From Rhodobacteraceae bacterium LNNU 3342 (GTDB lineage Bacteria > Pseudomonadota > Alphaproteobacteria > Rhodobacterales > Rhodobacteraceae): a stretch of 64,000 nt of DNA. Each line of letters starts with the position of its first letter. Position 1 is the first letter of the stretch. Shown one piece after another: positions 36,547 through 45,637 of the stretch. A model generated the notes under the pieces. It saw only the letters and a program-made list of their open reading frames with translations. It did not search any database and was not told the DNA's origin. The position numbers and the translations under genes were made by a program. The DNA is taken from NCBI GenBank assembly GCA_008711135.1, contig VUAW01000002.1:341950-405949 (forward strand). Reading direction: 5' to 3'.

Positions 36547-36630
36547 ATGTCCAGCAGAGGGCTGAGAACGATCGCCTTTCTGGTGCTGTTCATGCTTGTG
36601 CTCTTCGTGGCCTGTACCGGGGGGCGCTGA
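36547..36630 (+). CDS. 27-residue lipoprotein-like small peptide
   Basis: A 28-codon frame too short for most gene callers. It has a strong ribosome site (GGAGG, then AAGGG just before ATG) and encodes a basic N-terminus (SSRGLRT), a hydrophobic stretch of about 14 residues and a FVAC lipobox-like end followed by TGGR. Its TGA overlaps the ATG of the XpaC-like gene (TGATG), which implies translational coupling. It may be a tiny lipopeptide or a leader peptide; no family is recognised. Confidence 0.55.
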   Translation: MSSRGLRTIAFLVLFMLVLFVACTGGR

Positions 36631-37502
36631 TGGGCCGCCTGAGCATTGGCACCGCGCTGGACCGCATTGCGGGCCGGCCCCCGCGCCCTGAACCGCCGCG
36701 CAAGCCGGGCGCCGGTTTCCGGGCCTTCATGATGTTCCTGGCCCCGCTGCCGCTGGCGCTTCGCGCACCCTTTCAGGACCCGTCGTCGCTGCTCAATACC
36801 CTGCTCGCGCTTGGGACGCTGCTGCTGGCGGCCTGGCTGACCCGTGATGGCATCATCGCGCACAAGGAATACGATGCCCGCGCGGTCGCCCGCCGCCCTG
36901 CCATCCCGCGCAAGATCTTTGGCGCGGTGCTGACGGGATGCGGCCTCGGGCTCGCCTCCTTTGTCGGAAACGGGATGGAAAGCGCGGCGCTTTACGGCCT
37001 TGTTGGGGCAGCGCTTCACCTTGCCGCCTTTGGTCCGGATCCGCTGGCCGACAAGGGCACGGGAGATGCCGCCTTTCAAAGTGAACGAATCGCCCGCACC
37101 ATCGCAGAGGCCGAGGGGCATCTCGCCGCGATCGAGGCTGCTGTCGCGCCATTGCGGGACCGGCTTCTGCAGGACCAGGTGGCAAGCTTTGCCGACAGCG
37201 CCCGCGTGATGTTCCGCCGGATCGAGGAAGATCCCCGCGACCTGGTGGCGGCGCGGCGCTACCTTGGCGTCTACCTGCAAGGCGCGCGTGAGGCGACGAC
37301 GAAATACGTGGCGCTTCAGGCGCATGGGCCCGACCCCAAGGCCCGCGCCGATTACGAGGCGCTGCTGACCGATCTTCAGGCAAATTTCTCGGCCCGCGGG
37401 CAGCGGCTTTTGCAGAATGACCAGACCGATCTGATGGTGGAAATCGACGTGCTGCGAGACCGGCTCCGCCGCGAAGGCCTTACTGACGGAACATCACGCT
37501 GA
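36630..37502 (+). CDS. XpaC-like (5-bromo-4-chloroindolyl phosphate hydrolysis) family membrane protein
   Basis: A 290-residue protein with a Pro-rich cytoplasmic start, two or more hydrophobic segments (about 30-72 and 90-125) and a helical C-terminal domain (about 150-285). This matches the XpaC family, named from Bacillus and almost always found next to telA. The biochemical role is unknown; the old phosphatase name is not supported by a recognisable active site. It follows the 27-codon gene and precedes telA by 30 bp. Confidence 0.82.
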   Translation: MGRLSIGTALDRIAGRPPRPEPPRKPGAGFRAFMMFLAPLPLALRAPFQDPSSLLNTLLALGTLLLAAWLTRDGIIAHKEYDARAVARRPAIPRKIFGAVLTGCGLGLASFVGNGMESAALYGLVGAALHLAAFGPDPLADKGTGDAAFQSERIARTIAEAEGHLAAIEAAVAPLRDRLLQDQVASFADSARVMFRRIEEDPRDLVAARRYLGVYLQGAREATTKYVALQAHGPDPKARADYEALLTDLQANFSARGQRLLQNDQTDLMVEIDVLRDRLRREGLTDGTSR

Positions 37503-37532
37503 AACGGGGGTTTACCCCGAAAAGGAACATTC

Positions 37533-38690
37533 ATGTCCGATAGCATCCGCGAAAAAGCCCGCCAGGCGCTTGCCGAGATTGAACAGGTAACAGCGCCCCT
37601 GCCCGAACCGGAACCGCAGGCCCCCACGCTTGCCAGCGCCAATCCTGCCGAGGCCGAAGCCATCCGAACTCGGATGAAAGAGATCAACCTGGACGACAGC
37701 CGGTCGATCCTGTCGTTCGGATCATCCGCGCAGGCAGAACTTCAGCAGATCAGCCAGTCCATGCTGCAGGACGTCAAGAACAAGGACGTCGGTCCTGCGG
37801 GCGACTCGCTCCGCGAGATGGTGAGCACGATCCGCGGCTTTTCTGTTTCCGAACTCGACCTGCGGCGCAAGCCAAGCTGGTGGGAAAGGCTGATGGGCAA
37901 GGCCGCGCCCTTTGCCCAGTTTGTCGCCCGCTATGAAAACGTGCAGGGCCAGATCGACCGGGTGACGGAGAACCTGCTGCAGCACGAACACCAGCTGCTG
38001 AAGGACGTGCGCTCGCTTGACCTGCTTTATGAAAAGACGCTGGCATTTTATCGGGAACTTGCCCTCTACATCGCCGCCGGCGACGAAAAACTGCGCGAGC
38101 TTGATACGGTCGTGATCCCGCAGCGCGAAGCGGCGGTCGAGGCTGCGCCCGAGGAAGAAAAGGTCATGCGCGCTCAGGAGCTGCGCGACCTGCGGGCGGT
38201 GCGCGACGATCTGGAACGGCGGGTGCATGACCTGCGGCTGACACGGCAGGTCACCATGCAGTCCCTGCCTTCGATCCGGCTGGTGCAGGAAAACGACAAG
38301 GCGCTGGTGACCAAGATCAACTCGACGCTCGTGAACACGGTGCCGCTGTGGGAAACGCAGCTGGCGCAGGCGGTCACCATCCATCGATCGCGTGAGGCTG
38401 CCGAGGCCGTGCGCGCCGCAAATGACCTGACGAATGAGTTGCTGACCTCCAACGCAGACAACCTGCGCCAGGCCAACCAGACCGTCCGGCAGGAAATCGA
38501 ACGCGGCGCCTTTGACATCGAAGCGGTCAAGCAGGCCAATGCCGCGCTGATCGCCACGATCGAGGACAGCCTGCGCATCGCCGACGAGGGCAAGGCCCGC
38601 CGCGCCGCCGCCGAAACCGAACTGCGCCGGATGGAGGATGAACTGCGCCAGACGCTCGCCTCGGCCAGCGCCCGCCGGGATCTGCGATGA
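37533..38690 (+). CDS. TelA/KlaA toxic-anion resistance family protein
   Basis: A 385-residue, largely alpha-helical cytoplasmic protein of the TelA family, associated with tellurite and antimicrobial resistance in some bacteria. The core includes SILSFGSSAQAELQQISQSML near residue 50, RYENVQGQIDRVTENLL and a long coiled-coil C-terminus (RQEIERGAFDIEAVKQAN). AGGAAC lies before the ATG. The stop overlaps the next gene's ATG by 4 bp. With XpaC it probably forms an envelope-stress module. Confidence 0.9.
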   Translation: MSDSIREKARQALAEIEQVTAPLPEPEPQAPTLASANPAEAEAIRTRMKEINLDDSRSILSFGSSAQAELQQISQSMLQDVKNKDVGPAGDSLREMVSTIRGFSVSELDLRRKPSWWERLMGKAAPFAQFVARYENVQGQIDRVTENLLQHEHQLLKDVRSLDLLYEKTLAFYRELALYIAAGDEKLRELDTVVIPQREAAVEAAPEEEKVMRAQELRDLRAVRDDLERRVHDLRLTRQVTMQSLPSIRLVQENDKALVTKINSTLVNTVPLWETQLAQAVTIHRSREAAEAVRAANDLTNELLTSNADNLRQANQTVRQEIERGAFDIEAVKQANAALIATIEDSLRIADEGKARRAAAETELRRMEDELRQTLASASARRDLR

Positions 38691-39655
38691 CGGGTACGGC
38701 CTCTGTGCAACTGCGGCCGGCCCTGCGCATGCTGGCCATGACGGCGCTGCTGTCCCTGACCGCCTGCGCAGTACCAGAGCCAGAGCCGCCGCCGCCCCCC
38801 GCCGTTCCACCCAAGGCCCGCCCCGCAATCCCGTCGGCGCCGCCTCTCAGCCCGGAGAGCCTGGAACTGCGGGCACATTACACCGCGACGCAAGACCGGC
38901 TGCTGGCGCAGGGGCTGATGCGGCAGGACGGCGGCGGGCCAGACACGCCCTTCAACGAACGCATCCTTGTCGACAACTTCGTCAGGGTCGCCCTTTACGA
39001 CGAATACACTCGGACAAGCGACCGACTGGTCGCCCGCGCGACTCCAAGCCGCCTGCGCCGCTGGGAACAGCCCATTGCGATGAGGGTCGTGTTTGGGGAC
39101 ACGATTCCGCCCGCGCAGCGGCAAAAGGACATGCGCAATGTCACCACCTATGCCGACCGGCTGTCGCGGCTGACCGGCGTGCCCATCCGCCAGACCGACG
39201 GCGATGCCAATTTCCACGTGCTCATCCTGAACGAGGAAGAACGCCGGAACTTCGGGACCCGCCTGCGGGAACTTGTCCCCGGCGTGGATGACATGGCCGT
39301 GCGAGCCATCAGCGGGCTGCCGCGCGATACGTTCTGCGTAGTATTTGCCTTTTCCCGCGGCGGGGCAAGCACCTATGCCCATGCCATCGCGGTGATCCGG
39401 GGCGAACATCCGGACCTGCTGCGGTTGTCCTGCATCCACGAGGAACTGGCGCAGGGGATGGGGCTGGCGAACGACACGCCCATGGCGCGCCCCTCGATCT
39501 TCAATGACGATGAGGAATTTGCCCTGCTCACCCGGCATGACGAGCTTTTGCTGCAGATGCTTTACGATCCGCGGCTCCGCCCTGGAATGACCGAGGCCGA
39601 GGCCCGGCCCATCCTTCAGGTCATCGCGCGCGAACTGATCGGCGGGGAGAGCTAG
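38687..39655 (+). CDS. DUF2927 lipoprotein
   Basis: A 322-residue lipoprotein, signal ending SLTAC with Cys27, followed by a proline-rich stretch and a DUF2927 domain (about 90-290). The domain contains [14 protein letters not shown] and [16 protein letters not shown], a gluzincin-like HEE-type motif that hints at a metalloprotease fold (inference). Overlap with telA suggests a common function at the envelope. Confidence 0.85.
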   Translation: MTGTASVQLRPALRMLAMTALLSLTACAVPEPEPPPPPAVPPKARPAIPSAPPLSPESLELRAHYTATQDRLLAQGLMRQDGGGPDTPFNERILVDNFVRVALYDEYTRTSDRLVARATPSRLRRWEQPIAMRVVFGDTIPPAQRQKDMRNVTTYADRLSRLTGVPIRQTDGDANFHVLILNEEERRNFGTRLRELVPGVDDMAVRAISGLPRDTFCVVFAFSRGGASTYAHAIAVIRGEHPDLLRLSCIHEELAQGMGLANDTPMARPSIFNDDEEFALLTRHDELLLQMLYDPRLRPGMTEAEARPILQVIARELIGGES

Positions 39656-39656
39656 G

Positions 39657-40100
39657 GTGCGGGCGGTACTTCAGCGGGTCAGCGCAGCTTCCGTAACCGT
39701 GGATGGCGAGGCGGTGGGAAAGATCGGGCCGGGCCTCCTGATCCTCGTCTGCGCGATGCAGGGCGACGGGGTGGAGGCGGCAGAGCGGCTTGCGGCGCGG
39801 GTGCCCAAGCTGCGGATATTCCGGGACGACGATGACAAGATGAACCGGTCGCTGCTGGATACAGGCGGCGCGGCGCTTGTGGTCAGCCAATTCACCTTGG
39901 CTGCCGATACCACGCGCGGGAACCGTCCCGGCTTTTCCACCGCCGCCCCGCCCGATCAAGGCCGCGCCCTTTACGAACACTTCTCGCAGGCGCTGCGGGC
40001 GCAGGGAGTCACAGTGGAAAACGGGATCTTTGGCGCCACCATGTCCGTCGCCCTTGTGAACGACGGACCGGTGACGATCTGGATGGATACCGACGACTAG
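39657..40100 (+). CDS. dtd: D-aminoacyl-tRNA deacylase
   Basis: Editing enzyme that hydrolyses D-amino acids from tRNA. The 147 residues begin [12 protein letters not shown] and contain the two DTD motifs, SQFTLAAD and NDGPVT. The start is GTG at 39657, one base after the previous stop. It is convergent with the DEAD-box gene, separated by 1 bp. Its function is not obviously related to the XpaC-TelA genes, so the link may be only transcriptional. Confidence 0.95.
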   Translation: MRAVLQRVSAASVTVDGEAVGKIGPGLLILVCAMQGDGVEAAERLAARVPKLRIFRDDDDKMNRSLLDTGGAALVVSQFTLAADTTRGNRPGFSTAAPPDQGRALYEHFSQALRAQGVTVENGIFGATMSVALVNDGPVTIWMDTDD

Positions 40101-40101
40101 C

Positions 40102-42096
40102 TTACTTGCCTTTGGGCCGGAAGCGTTTCGAGGTATCCAGAGCCGAGTTGCGCGGCTTGGGCGCGGCATCAGCCTTGCCATATTTCGCCTTGGGCTTGGC
40201 CGGGCCACGGGCCGGCTTGTCACCCGAGGGCTTGAACCCCGGCTTGCCGCGCGGTGCGGGCTTGTCGCCGCGATCCTCACGCGCGGGGCGCGACGGACGC
40301 TCTGCCCGCGGCGGGCGGTCGTCCCCGTCACGGCGGGCCGGACGGTCCTCGTCGAACCGGCGCGGCGGGCGGGCCGGACGCTCATCGTCGTCGCGACGGG
40401 CAGGCCGTTCTGCGCGCGGCGGGCGCTCGTCGTCATCGCGGCGGGCCGCCTTCGGCACGTATTTCTTGCGTGGCGCATCCTCATCCCGCGGCGGGCGCGG
40501 CGGCGGGGCGCCAAGATCGGGCGCGCCTTCCAGTGCCGTCACCGTCACGCCTTTTTCCAGCGTCCGGTCCGGGCCCAGCGCCTTCCAGAAACCTTCGGCT
40601 GCAGATGCGGCGATCTGGACATAGGTTTCAGAACCCTGAACGCGGATCGCGCCGATTTCCGAACGGGTGATCTGGCCCGCACCACACACAAGCGGCAGCA
40701 GCCAGCGTGGCTCGGCATTGTCGCGCCGCCCGACGGACAGCGAGATCCAGATGCTTTCGCCGAACTCGGTGCGGCGGGGGGCTTCGCTGGGACCGAGCTC
40801 TTCCGGTGCGGACTGGTTCGCGCGGACCAGCCGCAGGAAGCCGGCGGCCATGCGTTCGGCCCCGTATTGCTGCAGAAGCGCGGCGACCATTTCGCCCTCA
40901 TCCTCTGACACCTCATCGGCCAGCAGCGGGTGGGACATGAGCCGTTCGTTGTCGCGCGCCGTCACCTCGTCGGCCGAGGGCGGATTATCCCAGCTGGCGT
41001 TGATCTTGGCCCATTGCAGCAGCCGTTCCGCCTTGCGCCGGTCCGGGAAGGCGACGATCAGGGCGCTGACGCCCTTGTTGCCGGCACGGCCCGTCCGGCC
41101 CGACCGGTGCAGAAGCGCCTCGGCGTTCTGGGGCAAGTCAGCATGGATCACCAGCTCCAGCCCCGGCAGGTCGATGCCCCGCGCAGCGACGTCGGTCGCA
41201 ACGCAGACCCGCGCACGGCCGTCCCGCATTGCCTGCAGCGCGTGGGTGCGTTCGGCCTGGCTCAGCTCGCCCGAGAGCGCCACCACAGAAAAGCCACGGT
41301 TGTGCAGCCGCGCCGTCAGGTGGTTCACCGCCGCGCGGGTCGCGCAGAACACGATGGCATTCTGTGCTTCATAGAAACGCAGGACGTTGATGATCGCGTT
41401 TTCACGATCCTTGGGCGCCATCGTCATGGCGCGGTATTCGATGTCGACGTGCTGCTTCTTTTCGGCCTGCGTCGAAATACGCACGGCATCGCGCTGGTAG
41501 CTTTTCGCCAGATCGGCGATGCTGCGCGGCACGGTGGCCGAGAACAGCAGCGTGCGGCGGTCTTCGGGCGCTTCAGACAGGATGAACTCCAGATCCTCGC
41601 GGAAGCCGAGGTCGAGCATCTCGTCCGCCTCGTCCAGCACCACGGCCCGGAGCCCGGTGATGTCAAGCGAGCCACGTTCAATATGGTCACGCAGTCGGCC
41701 GGGGGTGCCGACGACGATATGGGCGCCACGTTCCAGCGCCCGCTTTTCAGTGCGGTAATCCATGCCACCGACGCAGGTCGCGATGCTGGCGCCCGACTCG
41801 GCGTAAAGCCAGCCAAGTTCCCGGCTGACCTGCAGCGCAAGTTCGCGCGTGGGCGCGATGATCAGCGCAAGCGGTACATCGGCGTAAAGAAAACGTTCTT
41901 GCCCAGCCAGAAGCGTCGGCGCAATGGCAAGGCCAAAGGCCACGGTCTTGCCCGACCCGGTCTGGGCCGAAACCAGCGCATCGGCACCGTTCAGTTCGCT
42001 GTCCAGCACGGCGCGTTGTACCGGCGTCAGTTCCGTGTAGCCACGGTTCGTCAATGCCGCAGCGATCGCGGCAGGAAGGCCTTCAAAGTCAGTCAT
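40102..42096 (-). CDS. DEAD-box RNA helicase with DbpA-like domain and basic/acidic tail
   Basis: ATP-dependent RNA helicase of the DeaD/CsdA class, likely in ribosome assembly or mRNA decay. The 664 residues have AQTGSGKT (44-51), VLDEADEMLD, SATVP and HRSGRTGRAG motifs. After the helicase core lies a DbpA-type RNA-binding domain (about 470-560) and a tail of about 100 residues made of repeats of Arg-Arg-Asp-Asp-Asp-Glu-Arg-Pro type. ATG 42096 gives the usual N-terminus; the frame to 42288 upstream has no family match. Confidence 0.92.
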   Translation of the reverse strand: MTDFEGLPAAIAAALTNRGYTELTPVQRAVLDSELNGADALVSAQTGSGKTVAFGLAIAPTLLAGQERFLYADVPLALIIAPTRELALQVSRELGWLYAESGASIATCVGGMDYRTEKRALERGAHIVVGTPGRLRDHIERGSLDITGLRAVVLDEADEMLDLGFREDLEFILSEAPEDRRTLLFSATVPRSIADLAKSYQRDAVRISTQAEKKQHVDIEYRAMTMAPKDRENAIINVLRFYEAQNAIVFCATRAAVNHLTARLHNRGFSVVALSGELSQAERTHALQAMRDGRARVCVATDVAARGIDLPGLELVIHADLPQNAEALLHRSGRTGRAGNKGVSALIVAFPDRRKAERLLQWAKINASWDNPPSADEVTARDNERLMSHPLLADEVSEDEGEMVAALLQQYGAERMAAGFLRLVRANQSAPEELGPSEAPRRTEFGESIWISLSVGRRDNAEPRWLLPLVCGAGQITRSEIGAIRVQGSETYVQIAASAAEGFWKALGPDRTLEKGVTVTALEGAPDLGAPPPRPPRDEDAPRKKYVPKAARRDDDERPPRAERPARRDDDERPARPPRRFDEDRPARRDGDDRPPRAERPSRPAREDRGDKPAPRGKPGFKPSGDKPARGPAKPKAKYGKADAAPKPRNSALDTSKRFRPKGK
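40240..40480 (-). repeat. Repeats encoding the Arg/Asp/Pro-rich helicase tail
   Basis: About four imperfect copies of a unit coding for RRDDDERPPRAERPA-like residues. The DNA repeats are visible as gcgggccggacg/cgacgggc-type blocks. Such tails bind RNA non-specifically and promote condensation in other DEAD-box proteins. The repeats can slip, so copy number may vary between strains. Confidence 0.6.
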
Positions 42097-42331
42097 GTCC
42101 CATCTTTCGGGTTCGGGGGCCGCGGTGCCTGTAGCATCCGCATGGCCAGGTCCTGGAAAAACACGCAGCAGGCCCTGATCGTTCCCGTCCCTCCGTTCTG
42201 CCGGTGGCAGATTGGGAAGCCATAACCTTTCGCGCGTGGTCCCTATACCGCGCTTTGCGGCGTTTGCCCATGCCCATCTTGCTGCCACACGGCATGTTGC
42301 CTAGGGTCCCCCTGAATTGCAGGAGGATGCC

Positions 42332-43120
42332 ATGACCGATCCCATCACCGACAGGCTTGCCATGGCCCGCCAGATCGCGGCCGAGGCGGGGCAAGTGGCG
42401 CTTGGATTCTTTAACATGCGCGACCAGTTGGTGATCGAAGCAAAGGCCAGCCCGCAGGACATCGTGTCCCGCGCGGACCGTGAGGTCGAGGACCTGATCC
42501 GCTCCCGCCTGGCAGAAACCTGTCCTGATGACGCGATCCTGGGTGAAGAAGGCGGCGCGACGGGCGGCCGTTCGGGCTTTACCTGGGTGATCGACCCGAT
42601 CGACGGCACCAGCCCGTTTCTGGCCGGCCTGCCCCACTGGTGCATTGCCATCGCGCTGGTTCAGGACGAACAGACGGTCGCGGGCGTGATCGAGGTGCCG
42701 ATGGCGGGCGAGCAGTTCCATTCAAGCCGGGGCGGCGGCGCCTTCATCAACGATCAGCCGATCCGCGTCAGCACCGGTACCCTTCGCGATACGCTGGTGG
42801 CGATTGGTGCCAGCCACCGCACCGATCCCGACCATGTTGCGCAGGTCATCGGACAGTTGATGCGCGACGGCGGGATTTTCTATCGGAACGGTTCGGGCGC
42901 GCTGATGTTGGCAAGCGTCGCGGCCGGGCGGCTGGGTGGGTACTACGAGCCGCACATGCACCCGTGGGACTGTCTTGCCGGAATGCTGATGGTCGAGGAG
43001 GCCGGCGGCCGCTGCGCCCCCTTGGCCGATCCGTTGAAGGGCGGGTTGATCCTGACGGCTGCCCCGGGGGTATGGGATGACCTTGGCCGGGTGGCTGGAT
43101 GGGAAAAGGGCGCGGCCTGA
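42332..43120 (+). CDS. Inositol monophosphatase family phosphatase (possible histidinol phosphatase)
   Basis: Mg-dependent, lithium-sensitive-type phosphatase of 262 residues. The metal sites are visible as GEEGG (Glu72/73), DPIDGTSPF (Asp88, Asp91) and HPWDCLAGMLMVEEAGG near 210. It may act on inositol phosphates, histidinol phosphate (HisN type) or 3'-phosphoadenosine phosphates; sequence does not decide. ATG 42332 follows AGGAGG. It is divergent from the DEAD-box gene and followed by a strong hairpin. Confidence 0.87.
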   Translation: MTDPITDRLAMARQIAAEAGQVALGFFNMRDQLVIEAKASPQDIVSRADREVEDLIRSRLAETCPDDAILGEEGGATGGRSGFTWVIDPIDGTSPFLAGLPHWCIAIALVQDEQTVAGVIEVPMAGEQFHSSRGGGAFINDQPIRVSTGTLRDTLVAIGASHRTDPDHVAQVIGQLMRDGGIFYRNGSGALMLASVAAGRLGGYYEPHMHPWDCLAGMLMVEEAGGRCAPLADPLKGGLILTAAPGVWDDLGRVAGWEKGAA

Positions 43121-43131
43121 ACCGCGCCCTT
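43106..43131 (+). terminator. Hairpin terminator between convergent genes
   Basis: AAGGGCGCGG pairs with CCGCGCCCTT over 10 perfect base pairs around a CCTGAA loop that contains the stop of the phosphatase gene. It is short of a T-run on the plus strand; on the minus strand the stem is followed by TTCCC. It lies 5 bp before the stop of the convergent dehydrogenase gene and could serve both. Confidence 0.65.
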
Positions 43132-43135
43132 GGCA

Positions 43136-44374
43136 TCAGAATTCCAGCGGACGGTCACCGTTTTCGTCCTTGATCCGGTTGGGCAGGCCCATCCGGTTCA
43201 GCAGGCCAAGGAAGGGTTTCGGCGGCAGTTCCTCGACGTTGACCATAGTGCCCACATCCCATTCGCCGGTGGCGATCAGCATGGCCGCGGCAACCGGAGG
43301 CACGCCTGCGGTGTAGGAAATCCCCTGGCTGCCCACTTCCTCGAACGCTTCCTTGTGGTCGGCGACGTTGTAGATGAACACCTCGCGCGGCTGGCCGTCC
43401 TTGGTGCCCTTGACGAAATCGCCGATGCAGGTCTTGCCGGTGTAGTCGGGCGCAAGCGAAGACGGATCGGGCAGCACGGCCTTCACCACCTTCAGCGGCA
43501 CGACCTCCTGCCCCTCCGCGGTCTTGATCGGCTGTTCTGACAGCAGGCCGAGGTTCTTCAGCACCGTGAAAACGTTGATGTAGTGGTCACCGAACCCCAT
43601 CCAGAAACGGACATCGGCATCGGGATAATTGGCCGAGAGCGAGTGCACCTCGTCATGGCCGGTCATGTAGGCCTTTTGCTTGCCCACCACCGGCAGGTCC
43701 CATTCCTTGCCCACCTCGAACATCTTGTTCGACTGCCACTGGCCGTTCTGCCAGCTGTAGACGGTGCCGGTGAATTCGCGGAAGTTGATCTCCGGGTCGA
43801 AGTTCGTGGCGAAATACTTGCCGTGGGACCCTGCGTTGATGTCGACGATGTCGATGCTCTCGATCTTGTCGAGGTATTCATCCGCCGCCAGCCGCGCATA
43901 GGCGTTCACCACGCCCGGATCAAAGCCCGCGCCAAGGATCGCGGTCACGCCCGCTTCCTTGCAGCGGTCACGGCGCTGCCATTCGTAGTTGCCATACCAC
44001 GGCGGCGTCTCGCAGATCTTGGTCGGGTCTTCGTGGATGGCGGTGTCGATATAGGCGGCGCCCGTCTCGATGCAGGCTTCCAGCACGTACATGTTCACGA
44101 AGGCCGAACCCACGTTGATCACGATCTGGCTGCCGGTTTCGCGGATCAGGGCCGCGACGGCGGCGCTGTCCATCGCGTCGACGGCATGGGCCTTGAAAGT
44201 CCCCTCGACCTTCATCGCGCCTTTTTCATGCACGCTCGCGATGATCGCCTCGGCCTTCGAGACGGTCCGCGAGGCGATGTGCAGGTCTCCCAGGACGTCA
44301 TTGTTCTGCGCGCATTTATGCGCCACCACCTGGGCGACGCCGCCGGCGCCGATGATCAGTACGTTTCGTTTCAC
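43136..44374 (-). CDS. Carboxynorspermidine/carboxyspermidine synthase (saccharopine dehydrogenase family)
   Basis: Reductase that condenses aspartate semialdehyde with putrescine or diaminopropane to carboxyspermidine or carboxynorspermidine. The 412 residues begin NVLIIGAGGVAQVVAHKC (NADPH loop) and contain GAGFDPGVVNAYA and HGKYFATNFDPEINFREF, typical of CASDH/CANSDH. The next gene upstream, 29 bp away, encodes the matching decarboxylase, so the pair makes spermidine-type polyamines by the alternative, SAM-independent route. Confidence 0.93.
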   Translation of the reverse strand: MKRNVLIIGAGGVAQVVAHKCAQNNDVLGDLHIASRTVSKAEAIIASVHEKGAMKVEGTFKAHAVDAMDSAAVAALIRETGSQIVINVGSAFVNMYVLEACIETGAAYIDTAIHEDPTKICETPPWYGNYEWQRRDRCKEAGVTAILGAGFDPGVVNAYARLAADEYLDKIESIDIVDINAGSHGKYFATNFDPEINFREFTGTVYSWQNGQWQSNKMFEVGKEWDLPVVGKQKAYMTGHDEVHSLSANYPDADVRFWMGFGDHYINVFTVLKNLGLLSEQPIKTAEGQEVVPLKVVKAVLPDPSSLAPDYTGKTCIGDFVKGTKDGQPREVFIYNVADHKEAFEEVGSQGISYTAGVPPVAAAMLIATGEWDVGTMVNVEELPPKPFLGLLNRMGLPNRIKDENGDRPLEF

Positions 44375-44403
44375 CAGGGGACTCCTCTGATCGTGTTGCA
44401 GGG

Positions 44404-45507
44404 TCAGGACAGCGCGGAAGCGAAGTCCTCGAAGCCGAAATCGCGGACAAGGGTCTGGCTGCCATCCGTCTCCTTGATGACGATCGCCGGCATCTTGACG
44501 CCATTGAACCAGTTCTTCTTGACCATCGTGTAACCGGCGGCATCCTGAACGGAAATGCGGTCGCCGATCTTCAGCCGCTCGGGGAAGGCGAATTCGCCGA
44601 ACACATCTCCGGCAAGGCAGGACTTGCCGCAGATCATGTAGCGGTGCGGCCCTTCGTTCGGGGCGATCTTGGCCTCTTGCCGATAGATCAGCAGGTCGAG
44701 CATATGCGCCTCGATCGAACTGTCGACAATCGCCAGTTCCTTGCCGTTGTTCAGCAGGTCAAGAACCGTCACTTCCAGCGTGGCGGTCTTGGTGATCGCG
44801 GCCTCGCCGGGTTCCAGGTAGACCTGGACGCCCATGGCCTCGGAAAACGCCTTGAGACGCGCAGCCAGCCGTTCCAGCGGGTAACCCTCGCCAGTGAAGT
44901 GGATGCCACCGCCAAGGCTAACCCACTCTACCCGGCGCAACAGGCTGCCGAAGGTTTCCTCGATCTGCGTCAGCATCTGGTCGAACTGGTCGAAATCCTC
45001 GTTCTCGCAGTTGTAGTGGATCATGAAGCCGGAAATGCGGTCCATCACGGTCTCTATCCGGGCGATGTCCCATTCGCCCAGCCGGCTGAACGGCCGGGCC
45101 GGGTTGGCAAGGTCGAAGCCCGAAAAGCTGATCCGCGGGTTCAGACGCAGGCCGCGCGCGATACCGGCGGCTGCGGCTTTGCCTTCGAACCGCTCCAACT
45201 GGCTGATCGAGTTGAAGATGATCTTGTCGGCGTGCCCGATGACCTCGTCGATCTCGGCGTCGGAATAGGCCACGGAATAGGCGTGCGTCTCGCCGCCAAA
45301 CCTTTCGCGGCCCAGCCGCACCTCGAACAGCGAGGACGAGGTCGTGCCGTCCATGTAGTCACGCATCGTGTCAAAGACCGACCACGTCGCAAAGGCCTTG
45401 AGCGCAAGCAGCGCCTTGGCGCCCGAAAGCTCGCGCAGGCGGGCGACCTTCTCCATGTTCCGGATCAGGGCAGAGCGGTCGATCTGGTAGTACGGGGTCT
45501 GTATCAT
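44404..45507 (-). CDS. nspC: Carboxynorspermidine decarboxylase
   Basis: PLP enzyme of fold type III (alanine racemase-like) that decarboxylates carboxyspermidine/carboxynorspermidine. The 367 residues hold LLALKAFATWSVF with the PLP Lys37, SLGGGIHFTGEGYP and EPGEAAITKTA for phosphate binding, and ICGKSCLAGDVFGEF with the catalytic cysteine region. ATG 45507 (MIQTPYYQID) is the family start. It leads the two-gene polyamine unit. Confidence 0.94.
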   Translation of the reverse strand: MIQTPYYQIDRSALIRNMEKVARLRELSGAKALLALKAFATWSVFDTMRDYMDGTTSSSLFEVRLGRERFGGETHAYSVAYSDAEIDEVIGHADKIIFNSISQLERFEGKAAAAGIARGLRLNPRISFSGFDLANPARPFSRLGEWDIARIETVMDRISGFMIHYNCENEDFDQFDQMLTQIEETFGSLLRRVEWVSLGGGIHFTGEGYPLERLAARLKAFSEAMGVQVYLEPGEAAITKTATLEVTVLDLLNNGKELAIVDSSIEAHMLDLLIYRQEAKIAPNEGPHRYMICGKSCLAGDVFGEFAFPERLKIGDRISVQDAAGYTMVKKNWFNGVKMPAIVIKETDGSQTLVRDFGFEDFASALS

Positions 45508-45637
45508 GCGCGGCGCTCCGGGCTTGCTGTCGCTGTGTGCTATATGAACCCCACCAACGGGTTTCAAGCCCGCGTCCGGTCGCACCCCCCTGCCCCGTCA
45601 CGGCAGATGGCCTGAAAATGCGCGCCAAGCCCGCCAG

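Noticed and set aside
40106..40624. Plus-strand Arg/Ser/Gly-rich frame opposite the DEAD-box tail
   Set aside because: An artefact of the repeated Arg/Asp codons in the helicase tail read from the other strand.
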